A stretch of DNA of 64,000 nt from Natrialba magadii ATCC 43099. Its GTDB lineage: Archaea > Halobacteriota > Halobacteria > Halobacteriales > Natrialbaceae. The stretch covers positions 2,604,001 through 2,668,000 of the forward strand of contig NC_013922.1 of assembly GCF_000025625.1 (NCBI RefSeq). Direction: 5' to 3'. Position numbers and translations under genes: made by a program. This document shows, in pieces, positions 36,947 through 45,188 of this stretch. The notes below the pieces were generated by a model. The model saw only the letters and a program-made list of their open reading frames with translations. It was not told the DNA's origin and did not search any database. Every line of letters starts with the position of its first letter. Within the stretch, counting starts at the first letter, position 1.

Positions 36947-37867
36947 TCAGTGGGTGTTACAGCGCTCGTCGGCCCGGACGGGAGCCACCCGCAGCGAATC
37001 GCTCACGTCGAGCATCTCGAGTTGGAGCGTCTCGTGGTCGACCGTGAACTCGACCGTCGCCTCGAGTGGGTCGAGAGTGTTGACATCGGTCGTCACGACA
37101 TCCGTGATGAGGAACTCGAAAAATTCCCAGAGGGGCAGTTCCGGCACGGAGATTCCGTGTTCCCAGAAGAAGCCGACGGCGGCGGGGTGTGCCGCCGCAA
37201 CCACTTCGAGCGGCACGTGAATTGTGAGCCAGCACTCGCGGCACGTGCATCCGAGCGTGTAGAGCGTTCGGCCGTCGTGGCGGTGGGAAGTGACACTGGT
37301 ATCGACCCACCCATAGCATTCCGGACAGACCGATCCCCGAACCAGCATCCCCGTGACCCAGATTCGACGACCGACGCTATCGATGATCTCCGAGGCCGAT
37401 CTGTGACGTGTCTGGCTTCGAGGGAGCAGGTCAATCAGGAGCGTCGATCCACACCCGTCACAGCGGATGCGGAACTGCTCCTCGTCGACCATCGCGACGA
37501 GCGAGGATGCCTCGCAGAATACACAGACGCCGTCCACAGCGGTGTCGTCGAACGAGCTGGTGCTCTCGTACAGTCCGGAGAGAATCGTTCGGACGATCTT
37601 GTCACCACCGTACGTCAACCGGTAGCCGTCCGCTGTTTCGGCGACGAAGTGACCGACGAGTCGGTCCAGATGGTACGAAAACTGTGACGTGCTCTCGACA
37701 CCGACGGCGTCGTAGAGCTCCGTAAACGACAGACGGGGCCACTGTTCCTTTCGTTCCCGTTCCACTTCGGCCAACGCAAGCAGAATCTCGAGCCGCGTTC
37801 GGTTTCCGAGCGCACTGATCGACTCGACAACATCCGGATCGATACGCGCCTCGTCTATCGAAGTCAT
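36947..37867 (-). CDS. Winged-helix regulator with zinc-ribbon C-terminal domain (paralogue of 41422)
   Basis: 306 residues. Residues ~15-95 form an ArsR-like winged helix (ALGNRTRLEILLAL, STSQFSYHLDRLVGHFV). Then come three Cys-rich pieces: CVFC...CDGC, CPECYGW and CTCRECW, probably binding zinc. The C-terminal part is beta-rich. Architecture and order match the gene at 41422, including SFSYHL-type recognition helices, so the two are paralogues (the haloarchaeal DUF7347/DUF7351 type by recall). It precedes an ABC-2 exporter on the same strand, a plausible target. Confidence 0.8.
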   Translation of the reverse strand: MTSIDEARIDPDVVESISALGNRTRLEILLALAEVERERKEQWPRLSFTELYDAVGVESTSQFSYHLDRLVGHFVAETADGYRLTYGGDKIVRTILSGLYESTSSFDDTAVDGVCVFCEASSLVAMVDEEQFRIRCDGCGSTLLIDLLPRSQTRHRSASEIIDSVGRRIWVTGMLVRGSVCPECYGWVDTSVTSHRHDGRTLYTLGCTCRECWLTIHVPLEVVAAAHPAAVGFFWEHGISVPELPLWEFFEFLITDVVTTDVNTLDPLEATVEFTVDHETLQLEMLDVSDSLRVAPVRADERCNTH

Positions 37868-37980
37868 TGATTTTGGCCTCCACTCGTCAATCCTGCTCTG
37901 ACGAGTTCTGGAGCGAACGGAGGGGGCCGTTCAGCGCTGCGTCCGATCGCAGCTGGAGTGTCGTCTCGCTGGTGGTATCG

Positions 37981-38103
37981 GTTCCGTCGATGCCGTCGAT
38001 GCCGTCGATGCCGTCGATGCCGTCGATGCCGTCGATGCCGTCGGTTCCGTCGGTTCCGTCGGTTCCGTCGATGCCGTCGATGCCGTCGGTGCCATCGATA
38101 CCA
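37981..38103. repeat. 9-bp tandem repeat, about 13 units
   Basis: Units are ATGCCGTCG and GTTCCGTCG in blocks (one GTT, six ATG, three GTT, two ATG, then a variant). On the minus strand one frame would read Gly-Ile-Asp and Gly-Thr-Asp triplets. The repeat starts directly after the DUF7124 stop codon at 38107. Confidence 0.9.
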
Positions 38104-38106
38104 GCT

Positions 38107-38517
38107 TCAGGGCCAGTCGTCTCGAACCGGTTCAGTATCGTCTTCTTCCTCCTCGACGTTCGTCGCGAGAATCCAGTCCGCTGCCTCTGCGGCATCGTCG
38201 ACAGCGAGATACTCCCAGTCGACCTCCTCGGCTAACTGTTCGTCCTCGTCGTCGACACCGATATAGACGTAGCGGTCGGTATCGAACTGATCTTTGACAC
38301 CCTCGAGACTCTCTGCCTTCCCGCGCGGACCCGAAAAGAAATCCTGTCGGATGCGGTTCTTTCGGGTGAAGTTCGTCACGACGTAGGTCGGCTTTTCAGA
38401 GACCACGCCGATGTACTCGGTCCAGCCGCGTGCGTCCTCGAAGACACTCTCCGGCGAGGCGAACTTCTTGAGCGCCTCGAGTTCGAACGCCAGGGTCATG
38501 TCGCTACCGCCGTTCAT
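38107..38517 (-). CDS. DUF7124-type haloarchaeal protein
   Basis: 136 residues, acidic and soluble. Conserved-looking parts are FASPESVFEDARGWTEYIG, YVVTNFTRKNRIRQDFFSGP and the C-terminal DDWP. Homologues that I recall end at the same DDWP, so the stop is probably real although the next 120 bases continue as an open repeat in another frame. The ATG at 38499 is an alternative start. Function unknown. Confidence 0.7.
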   Translation of the reverse strand: MNGGSDMTLAFELEALKKFASPESVFEDARGWTEYIGVVSEKPTYVVTNFTRKNRIRQDFFSGPRGKAESLEGVKDQFDTDRYVYIGVDDEDEQLAEEVDWEYLAVDDAAEAADWILATNVEEEEDDTEPVRDDWP

Positions 38518-38705
38518 ACTGTCTCAAAACGGCGCACTGGGGAAAACGGCTTCGATACGTCCGACTCGTCGGGTGCCCACGAGCAGGGTACTCGAGTACC
38601 AGTGTCCGGCACCGGAACGGCAGATCGGAGTAGTGGTACTGAACAGACATATCGCGTGCGAGGCGTCAAGTTGATAGCGAGAGAGTCCTTCGGATTCGCT
38701 TACCT

Positions 38706-39776
38706 ATGCCGCCCGCATCAGCCGGGGCCGACGGGATATCGGCCGCCGGTCTCGAGTTCGCAGGCGACGCTGCGGTTTCGTCCGTGTTCGCGTTCGCATC
38801 CGCGTCGGGCTCCGTCTCCGGTCCCGCAATCGCGTCGACGCTCATCGATTCGCCGCTGACTGACGTGCTCGCGTGGCTCGCAATCGGCGCGTTCCTCGCC
38901 GCGGTCGTCCTCCAGTGGAACGGTGCCGTCGATGGCGCGCGCCAGCTTGCGGCGGCCGCGTGGGTCGTCTTCGGCGTCTTCTGGCTCACGATGTTTCCGT
39001 ACTACTACTACGAGATGCAGAGCCCGCTGCAGACGATTCTGACGGTCGTCGCCCTTCCGCTGTGTGTCTACGTTGCCTACCTGCTCTACACCGGCCGGCA
39101 ATCGCTCCTCTTGCTCTCGAAAGCCGTGGCGCTCATGGGGGTGATCTACCTCCCCGTCGAGACGATTCCGGTCGTTCGCACGTGGCTGATCGAAACGACG
39201 GCGATCCAGACCCATTACGGAATGGAACTGCTCGGCCATAGTCCGGGCATCAACGAGGGGGCGAACGGCTACCAGAGTCGGTTCGACTTCGACCCTGACG
39301 AGACAGTAACGGGACGAACGACGTACATCATCCTCGCCTGTACTGGAATCGGAAGCATGGCGATCTTTGGGGGACTGATCGCTTCGGTCAGCGCCCCACT
39401 CAAGCGGAAGGTTCCGGCGTTCGTGATGGCGATCGGCGTCATCTGGTTCCTCAACCTCCTCCGAAACGTCTTCATCGGCCTCGCCTCGCCGTGGGGCTGG
39501 TTCCAGCAGGACTGGGTCGTCTCGTTCATGACAACCTACATGGGCGCAGAAGCCAACCGGGTCTCGTTCCTCGTCGCGCACAACTACATCGCCCAGGCGC
39601 TGTCGGTCGTCGCGCTCATCGGGATTACCTACCTCGTCGTCAAACTCGTCCCGGAAGTGCTCGCGCCGCTGGAGGACGTACTCTTCGTCCTGACGGGTAA
39701 CGAGTACGACCTCTTCGAGGCGCTGAACGTCGAGGAGTATCGGCCGGCGAACGCCCCAAGTGCGCTCGAGCAGTAA
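38706..39776 (+). CDS. artA: Archaeosortase A
   Basis: 356 residues with about eight membrane segments. It is a membrane transpeptidase that cuts C-terminal PGF-CTERM signals and links the protein to lipid, as for the S-layer glycoprotein. Candidate active residues are Cys212 in ACTGIGSM and Arg253 in LLRNVF, 41 residues apart, plus Arg285 and His292 in the next extracellular helix. An Ala-rich ~50-residue N-terminal extension precedes the first core helix, so a later start is possible. A metallophosphoesterase follows after 15 bases. Confidence 0.93.
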   Translation: MPPASAGADGISAAGLEFAGDAAVSSVFAFASASGSVSGPAIASTLIDSPLTDVLAWLAIGAFLAAVVLQWNGAVDGARQLAAAAWVVFGVFWLTMFPYYYYEMQSPLQTILTVVALPLCVYVAYLLYTGRQSLLLLSKAVALMGVIYLPVETIPVVRTWLIETTAIQTHYGMELLGHSPGINEGANGYQSRFDFDPDETVTGRTTYIILACTGIGSMAIFGGLIASVSAPLKRKVPAFVMAIGVIWFLNLLRNVFIGLASPWGWFQQDWVVSFMTTYMGAEANRVSFLVAHNYIAQALSVVALIGITYLVVKLVPEVLAPLEDVLFVLTGNEYDLFEALNVEEYRPANAPSALEQ

Positions 39777-39791
39777 GCACCGCTACCGCCA

Positions 39792-40553
39792 GTGACGTCC
39801 GCCACCGATACCAACGATACCGGCACTGACCGCTCGTTCACGCTCCGCTCGCGCGCCGCCTTCATCCCCGCTGCCGAGACGCTCGTCATCGCCGACCTCC
39901 ACCTCGGTCGCGGCCGTTCCTCCGCCGTCGACGCACCCATCGACGCCACCGAGAATATCCAGTCGCGACTCGCTACGCTTCTCGAGTACACCGGCGCAAC
40001 GACCGTCGTCGTCGCCGGCGACCTCCTGCACGCGTTCGACTACGTCCCACAAGGTGTCGAAGAATCACTGGGGGTACTCGAGTCCACCGTCGAGTCGGCG
40101 GGTGCAGCACTGATCGTAACGCCGGGAAACCACGATTCGATGCTGTCGTCGGTGTTCGAAGGTGAGACGCAGCCAGTGTGGGAACTCGAGCACGAAGACG
40201 TACACAAACGCGAACTCGAGACCACCGCAATTGCCGTCTGCCACGGACACGAGGAACCGGACCGTGAGGCAGACCTGTACGTCGTCGGCCACGATCACCC
40301 GGCGCTGTCGATCGAGGGCCGAAAGAAGCCGTGCTTTTTGTTTGGACCAGCGGCCTACGATGGGGCAGACGTGCTGATGCTACCGGCGTTTACCGAACTT
40401 GCGGGTGGGGCGACGGTGAACGGGATGCGTGCTCGCGACTTTCAGTCGCCGCTCGTAACGGATGCGGACGCCTTCCACCCGATCGTCTGGGACGACGGCG
40501 CTGGGGAGTCGCTGTGGTTTCCGCCGCTTGGGGAGTGTCGGCGACTGTTGTAG
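39792..40553 (+). CDS. Metallophosphoesterase
   Basis: 253 residues from GTG. The calcineurin-like metal-binding motifs are all visible: ADLHLGR, AGDLLH, GNHDSM, CHGHE and GHDHP. Small archaeal members of this group resemble the exonuclease core and are annotated as putative phosphoesterases. It starts 15 bases after artA and is probably in the same transcript, although a functional link is not established. The first ~15 residues are Thr/Asp-rich. Confidence 0.88.
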   Translation: MTSATDTNDTGTDRSFTLRSRAAFIPAAETLVIADLHLGRGRSSAVDAPIDATENIQSRLATLLEYTGATTVVVAGDLLHAFDYVPQGVEESLGVLESTVESAGAALIVTPGNHDSMLSSVFEGETQPVWELEHEDVHKRELETTAIAVCHGHEEPDREADLYVVGHDHPALSIEGRKKPCFLFGPAAYDGADVLMLPAFTELAGGATVNGMRARDFQSPLVTDADAFHPIVWDDGAGESLWFPPLGECRRLL

Positions 40554-40610
40554 CACCGTCAGTGTCGACGGCTACTGTCGCCTCCGTGAGTGCCGACTTT
40601 ATGCTGTTGC

Positions 40611-41366
40611 CTACACGAACGGCACCGCACTGAGAAACAGCACGGCATTGAACGCGCCGTGGACCAGCGCCGGGACGACGAGCGTTCCCGTCCGTTCGTA
40701 GACCACGCCGAAGATTGCCCCCATCACGGAGTAGTAAACGGTCATGTGGGCAATGACCGTAGTGGGTGCCTCGAGCAGGAGAATCGGGTAGAAGTGAAAG
40801 AACGCGAAGACGAAGCTCGCGAGGCCGATGGCCGCGACCGGCCCGAATACTGCACGAAGTCGCCCCTGAATCACACCCCGAAAGAGGAACTCCTCGACGG
40901 GACCGACGATGAGCAGTGAGAGCACTGCTCCGAGAACCAACACCGACAGTGAGGAGACATTGTATCCCGAATATGCCGTGAAATCTGGCCACAACTCGAG
41001 AGCGGGAACCACTACATCGGTGCTGGCAAACGAGAGTGCCACAGCGACCAGTCCGGCCACAAGACCCCCACCGGCCAGAGCCAATTCGTCTCGAGTCGGC
41101 CACCGAACTGAGACCGTCATCCCCGGTCGGTACCACAGGTAGCCAACGCCGACAACAAGAAACGACATCTGGATTGCAAGCAGATTTTGTGCAAACGCCA
41201 GGCTCTCGTTGCCGAAGTCACCCATCCGAAGAGTGAGTACGCTGGCTGCGGTGTTGGCGACCACTGCTGCAAGACTGAGCGCCGCGACGACGGCCAGTGC
41301 CCGAGTGCGTCCGGAGCGGTCAGTTGGAGTGTCGGTACCACCACGTTGTTGGGTTGTCTCAGCCAT
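40611..41366 (-). CDS. CPBP family intramembrane metalloprotease
   Basis: 251 residues from ATG 41366 with about eight membrane segments. The three ABI/CAAX motifs are present: EEFLFRG, FAFFHF and HGAFNAVLF. These proteases process prenylated or membrane proteins; the substrate here is unknown. The gene diverges from a winged-helix/zinc-ribbon regulator with only 55 bases between the two start codons, so the regulator is a likely controller. Confidence 0.9.
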   Translation of the reverse strand: MAETTQQRGGTDTPTDRSGRTRALAVVAALSLAAVVANTAASVLTLRMGDFGNESLAFAQNLLAIQMSFLVVGVGYLWYRPGMTVSVRWPTRDELALAGGGLVAGLVAVALSFASTDVVVPALELWPDFTAYSGYNVSSLSVLVLGAVLSLLIVGPVEEFLFRGVIQGRLRAVFGPVAAIGLASFVFAFFHFYPILLLEAPTTVIAHMTVYYSVMGAIFGVVYERTGTLVVPALVHGAFNAVLFLSAVPFV

Positions 41367-41387
41367 ACCGATTCGTTGGAACCTGAC

Positions 41388-41398
41388 ACAATAATTGT
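41388..41398. promoter_or_regulatory. Palindrome ACAATAATTGT between CPBP protease and regulator
   Basis: A perfect 5-1-5 palindrome in the 55-base divergent spacer. It could be a regulator binding site or overlap the promoter words of both genes. Confidence 0.4.
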
Positions 41399-41421
41399 TA
41401 TCTGTATGACATTTAAGTTGA

Positions 41422-42336
41422 GTGGTTGACAGGTTCGCAACAACTATTCGGACAGGAGACGATACGCGAGTCGTGCCTCCGGAGTACTCCGTCCCCAACG
41501 ATGCGTACGCGGCCCTCGGTGACGAGACGCGACTCGAGATTCTGTTCGAACTGGCCGACCACTACGATGAGGCGTGGTCGTCCGGGTGGCTCTCCTTTAG
41601 TGCACTCTGTGAGCGGGTCAGCGTCGACGACACGAGCCGATTCAGCTACCATCTCGGGAAGCTACAGGATCAGTTCGTCGTCAAGGAGCGCGAACAGTAC
41701 CGGCCGACGATCGCTGCGCTCGAGGTCGTAACTGCGATCCGCGCTGGTACGTACGACGACACGACGACTCGCGAGACGACTATTGACGCGTCCTGTCCTC
41801 ACTGCGCCCAGTCGCTGCTCGCCCGTCACCACAACCACATGCTGACGCTTTCCTGTTCAGACCATGGCGTTGCGATGGGCTATCCCGTCCCGCCGATCGC
41901 TGCCGCCCACCATTCACTCGAGACGGTGGTCGATCTCGTACTCCAGCGACACGCAGCCCACGTCGAGTCGCTTCGTCGCGGCGTCTGTCCGTACTGCTGG
42001 GGTCCAGCCACCCTCTCTCTGCCATACGAGGAGATTCCCGAATTCATCCTTCAGTATGACACCGTCTACGCGACAGCAGCCTGTGAGGAGTGCTGGATGT
42101 CCTACCCGCTCCCAGTTCCCGAACTGCTCGTTTCACATCCCGCTGTCCACGCGTTGTACGCCGCTCACGACCTTGAGCCGCCAGCCACCCACCTCGGCTC
42201 GAATTCACTGGTGAACCTGAGCGATGTCAATCTTCTCGAGGACGGCGGGGCCAACGTCACAATCTCACTCGAGGAGGCAACGCTCGTCGTCGAGCTCCGC
42301 GACGATGGTTCCCTCGAGCAGTGGCACGAATCCTGA
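41422..42336 (+). CDS. Winged-helix regulator with zinc-ribbon C-terminal domain (paralogue of 36947)
   Basis: 304 residues from GTG 41422; GTG 41470 is an alternative better spaced from the TTTAAG box at 41412. The winged helix (ALGDETRLEILFELADHY, DTSRFSYHLGKLQDQFV) is followed by CPHC...C, CPYCWG and CEECW pairs, then a beta-rich tail. Same domain order as the regulator at 36947-37867. It diverges from the CPBP protease, the probable target, and may regulate itself through the palindrome between them. Confidence 0.8.
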   Translation: MVDRFATTIRTGDDTRVVPPEYSVPNDAYAALGDETRLEILFELADHYDEAWSSGWLSFSALCERVSVDDTSRFSYHLGKLQDQFVVKEREQYRPTIAALEVVTAIRAGTYDDTTTRETTIDASCPHCAQSLLARHHNHMLTLSCSDHGVAMGYPVPPIAAAHHSLETVVDLVLQRHAAHVESLRRGVCPYCWGPATLSLPYEEIPEFILQYDTVYATAACEECWMSYPLPVPELLVSHPAVHALYAAHDLEPPATHLGSNSLVNLSDVNLLEDGGANVTISLEEATLVVELRDDGSLEQWHES

Positions 42337-42465
42337 ACGATGTCCGATCTGGATCTACGCCCTGGCAACGTTTGGGCCCCACGTGGCGACAGTACCCCCT
42401 GATACTGAACAGCGCGCAGGTCTCTATAATTGACCAATCGACGGCTGAGAAGCCGTCACCACCGA

Positions 42466-43833
42466 TCACCTCGACAGGTCCTTGAGCACCGCTCTCGCCG
42501 CTTGCCGGCCGCTCTCCATTGCGCCCTGAATCGACGACCAGCGCGTGTAGTCGCCAGCAAGATACACCGGCCCCTCGGGATCGCGCACGTCCGGCAAGCG
42601 CTCGTACACGCCTGGCGGCTGGGCAAACTGGGCGAATTCGATACGCTCGGTGTGTACCGGCTCGAGTTCACCGACGGCTCGCTCTGGGTACCAGGACTCG
42701 AGTGCCGCCTGCGTTCGATCCGTGAGTTCCTGGTCGCTCTCCTCGCGGTGACCGAGATAGGTCGCGCTCAGAAGCGTCTCGTCGGGCGGTGCGTACTCGG
42801 GTGCGACCTCGCTGTGGGGAACGACGTGGACGGGGCCGTCGTCGCTGGCGTTCAAGAGGAGCCGCCGACCGGTATTCAGCGTGGTTCGACCAGAGAGCCG
42901 ATAGTACTGCGTCGTAGACGCCCGGCCCTCGGTTGGGATTGCCGACACGCCGGTGAGTGACTGGGCTGTCGGCGGGTCGGCCGCGACAATGACGGCGTCG
43001 ACGTCACGGTTGGCTGTTCCGCCGTCGTGGTTGTCGTCGCTCTCGTGGCTGTCGTCGCTGTCGCCGTTATTGTCATCATCACCGTCCTCGAGCGAGACGG
43101 TGACAGTCTCGTCACGCTCTCGATACTCAATCGTTTCAACCTCGCACCCTGTTTCGATCGTCGCACCAACTGCTCTGGCACGATCTGCGAGTTGTGCCGG
43201 AATAGCACCCATCCCCGCAGCGGGAACCGCGGTCGAACCGGATGCGAGCGCCGCGAACGTGTACTCGAAGACGCGGCTCGACGTCGAGAGCGAGCGATCG
43301 AGAGTGATACCGCCGTAGAACGGTGCTACGAAGCGCTCGCGAAACCGATCCGAAAAGCCGCGGTCGCGAAGGAACTGATCGATCGTCGTGTCCTCGCTAC
43401 GGTCGGCCGCGAACACCGCGTCGGGATCGTGTTCGCGTCCGCGGAGCTCTCGCCACAGCGAGAGCACACGGCGCTTGTCGCCGACCGTGATGTCGGGATT
43501 GAGCAGCGTACTGAGGGCGGCACGCGGCTCACGGAGCGGGTCCGACAGCGTCGACCGGTGGCCCGGCCGAGCAATCGTCGCTCCCGGCGCGAACGCTCGC
43601 AGGTCGAGCGCCTCGAGATCGAGTTCACGCTGCACCGCAGGATAGGCGGTAAACAGCACCTGAAAGCCCCGATCGAACCGAAAGCCATCCCGCTCAATCG
43701 TCCGGACCCGGCCACCGACCGTGTCGCGTCGTTCGAGCAGCGAAACGGTAACACCACCGCCAGCGAGATGCCGTGCGGCAACGAGTCCAGCAAGGCCACC
43801 ACCGACGACGAGTACTCGAGGAGTCGACTGCAT
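42466..43833 (-). CDS. FAD-dependent amine oxidase / phytoene desaturase-like oxidoreductase
   Basis: 455 residues. The Rossmann FAD motif VVGGGLAGLVAARHLA starts at residue ~9 and RDTVGGRVRT continues the family signature. The C-terminal VYLAGDYTRWSSIQGAMESGRQAA is the FAD-closing motif of this superfamily. An acidic low-complexity insert (about residues 240-270, DNA 43010-43090) interrupts the middle. No membrane segment. Substrate unknown; carotenoid-like or amine substrates are both possible. Confidence 0.85.
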   Translation of the reverse strand: MQSTPRVLVVGGGLAGLVAARHLAGGGVTVSLLERRDTVGGRVRTIERDGFRFDRGFQVLFTAYPAVQRELDLEALDLRAFAPGATIARPGHRSTLSDPLREPRAALSTLLNPDITVGDKRRVLSLWRELRGREHDPDAVFAADRSEDTTIDQFLRDRGFSDRFRERFVAPFYGGITLDRSLSTSSRVFEYTFAALASGSTAVPAAGMGAIPAQLADRARAVGATIETGCEVETIEYRERDETVTVSLEDGDDDNNGDSDDSHESDDNHDGGTANRDVDAVIVAADPPTAQSLTGVSAIPTEGRASTTQYYRLSGRTTLNTGRRLLLNASDDGPVHVVPHSEVAPEYAPPDETLLSATYLGHREESDQELTDRTQAALESWYPERAVGELEPVHTERIEFAQFAQPPGVYERLPDVRDPEGPVYLAGDYTRWSSIQGAMESGRQAARAVLKDLSR

Positions 43834-43925
43834 CTGTCTCTGTCTACCTCACCATTGGACGGCCAGGGAATAAACGCTCGACCTAACGAGGGACTCGAGT
43901 GTGGCCGGTGGGTTACCATGGATTT

Positions 43926-43981
43926 CCAGCGAAAGCTGGCGATGGGAGGGAGTGACGTCCACCCACGACTGAAGTCGTGGG
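43926..43981. mobile_element. Hairpin pair resembling a lone IS200/IS605-type end
   Basis: CCAGC-GAAA-GCTGG at 43926-43939 (a GNRA-loop stem) is followed by CCCACGACT-GA-AGTCGTGGG at 43962-43981 and then GCTTTCTCGCC. Strong CCCACGAC...GTCGTGGG hairpins mark the ends of IS605/TnpB elements in haloarchaea. No tnpA or tnpB is nearby, so this would be a relic. The terminal-hairpin match is from recall. Confidence 0.4.
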
Positions 43982-44048
43982 CTTTCTCGCCTACTCTCTG
44001 GACGATTGGGGCTGGGGTCGGCGTACTTGGGCGTTTCGTCCCCCTTTC

Positions 44049-44183
44049 TCACAGATCGGTCCCAATCCTGAGGATGATCCCGAGGAGAATTACGATCACG
44101 CCCAGAATGGTAGCGATCGGAGGGATTGGGACGAAGAGCAATCCGATACCGACGAGGATGACGACTGTCGATAGTCTGACCAT
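44049..44183 (-). CDS. 44-residue hydrophobic membrane peptide
   Basis: ATG at 44181-44183, stop at 44049-44051. The sequence is almost entirely hydrophobic with a central PIPPIAT turn, giving two short helices that could form a hairpin (VILVGIGLLFV and ILGVIVILLGIILRI). Short hydrophobic proteins like this are common and conserved in haloarchaea. No partner is evident. It is real by composition and clean start/stop; function unknown. Confidence 0.5.
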   Translation of the reverse strand: MVRLSTVVILVGIGLLFVPIPPIATILGVIVILLGIILRIGTDL

Positions 44184-44307
44184 AGTGGGTACTCAACGGA
44201 CAGGATGGTAGTAGTATGACCGGCATTGTCAGTTCGCACGTCTCACCTGATGTCGTTCTGATCAGCTGGCGTGGACAGAGGCCGGACTAACTGCGTCGTT
44301 GTGGCTG

Positions 44308-44964
44308 TTAGTCGTCCCCGGTTTGGTTTCCATCATCGTTCTCGTCCACCTGATCGCCGTCGCCGTTTGCATCCTGATCTCCATTTTCATCTTCGGACTC
44401 ATCCTCATCCTCGTCCTCGTCTTCCGCAACAACGATCGCACCTCGCATTCCGTCGGGTTCGTGCGCTGTACAGACGTAGAGGTAGGTCCCCGCTTCGTCG
44501 AACTCGTGTTCAAACGTGTGCCCTTCTTCCTCAGTGAGGTCAGTCTCGAATTCGGGTTCCAGATCGTCGTCTTCGTCGACGTCGTCCTCTTCAGTATCAT
44601 CGTTATTGACGTCATCGCTATCGCCACCGTTCTCGAGTTGCTCCTCCTCTGCATCGGGATCGTGGACGACATCGTGTGAACCCCCGTCGCCGGTCCACTC
44701 CCAGACGACCGTCGTTCCCTCGGAAATCCGAACGGCCTCGGGATCGAATCGGTTTCCATTGTCGCCCGCCCCGACGGCGATTTCGACCTCGTCCTCGCCA
44801 GTTTCGTCCGCCGGTTCGTCGACGTCTTCGAGCCAGTCGCCGAACTCGGGCTCCCCGCGTTCGTCGTCGTCCTCGTTCTCGCCGGCCACGACACCGCCGA
44901 ACCCGACGAGCGATGTTGTGATACCGATTCCCTTGAGCGCCGTCCGCCGATCGAGTTGTCGCAT
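44308..44964 (-). CDS. Halocyanin-like blue copper protein with acidic insert
   Basis: 218 residues. A Tat-type N-terminus (DRRTALKGIG) exports it. The plastocyanin fold carries copper ligands in GGSHDVV, YVCTAHEPDGM (Cys, His, Met). It would shuttle electrons at the membrane face. Two oddities: about 35 acidic residues (EEEQLENGG...DDDLEPE) are inserted between the first His and the Cys, roughly doubling the usual spacing, and the C-terminal ~35 residues are an acidic tail. No lipobox Cys is present. Confidence 0.8.
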   Translation of the reverse strand: MRQLDRRTALKGIGITTSLVGFGGVVAGENEDDDERGEPEFGDWLEDVDEPADETGEDEVEIAVGAGDNGNRFDPEAVRISEGTTVVWEWTGDGGSHDVVHDPDAEEEQLENGGDSDDVNNDDTEEDDVDEDDDLEPEFETDLTEEEGHTFEHEFDEAGTYLYVCTAHEPDGMRGAIVVAEDEDEDEDESEDENGDQDANGDGDQVDENDDGNQTGDD

Positions 44965-45188
44965 ACCGCCCTTCCGCGAGACGAAGGGAAAGCGCCGCGG
45001 CCTTCACACCAACCGTTTGTCTGTGAGCAATCCCCGCCTGTGGAGTTATACCAGATCAGCAATACGTCTCTCACATCTCAGTAGAAACACGTCACGAGTC
45101 ACGGGCCACAAGTCGCGAGCCACAACTCCAACAACCGCTCGCCTGCCGCAGCCGGTACGACTTTACCGATTCCACTGGCCCTGCTAGT

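Noticed and set aside
37867-38235. Plus-strand Ser-Met-Pro repeat protein
   Set aside because: It overlaps DUF7124 antisense and lacks start signals; the repeat explains the open frame.
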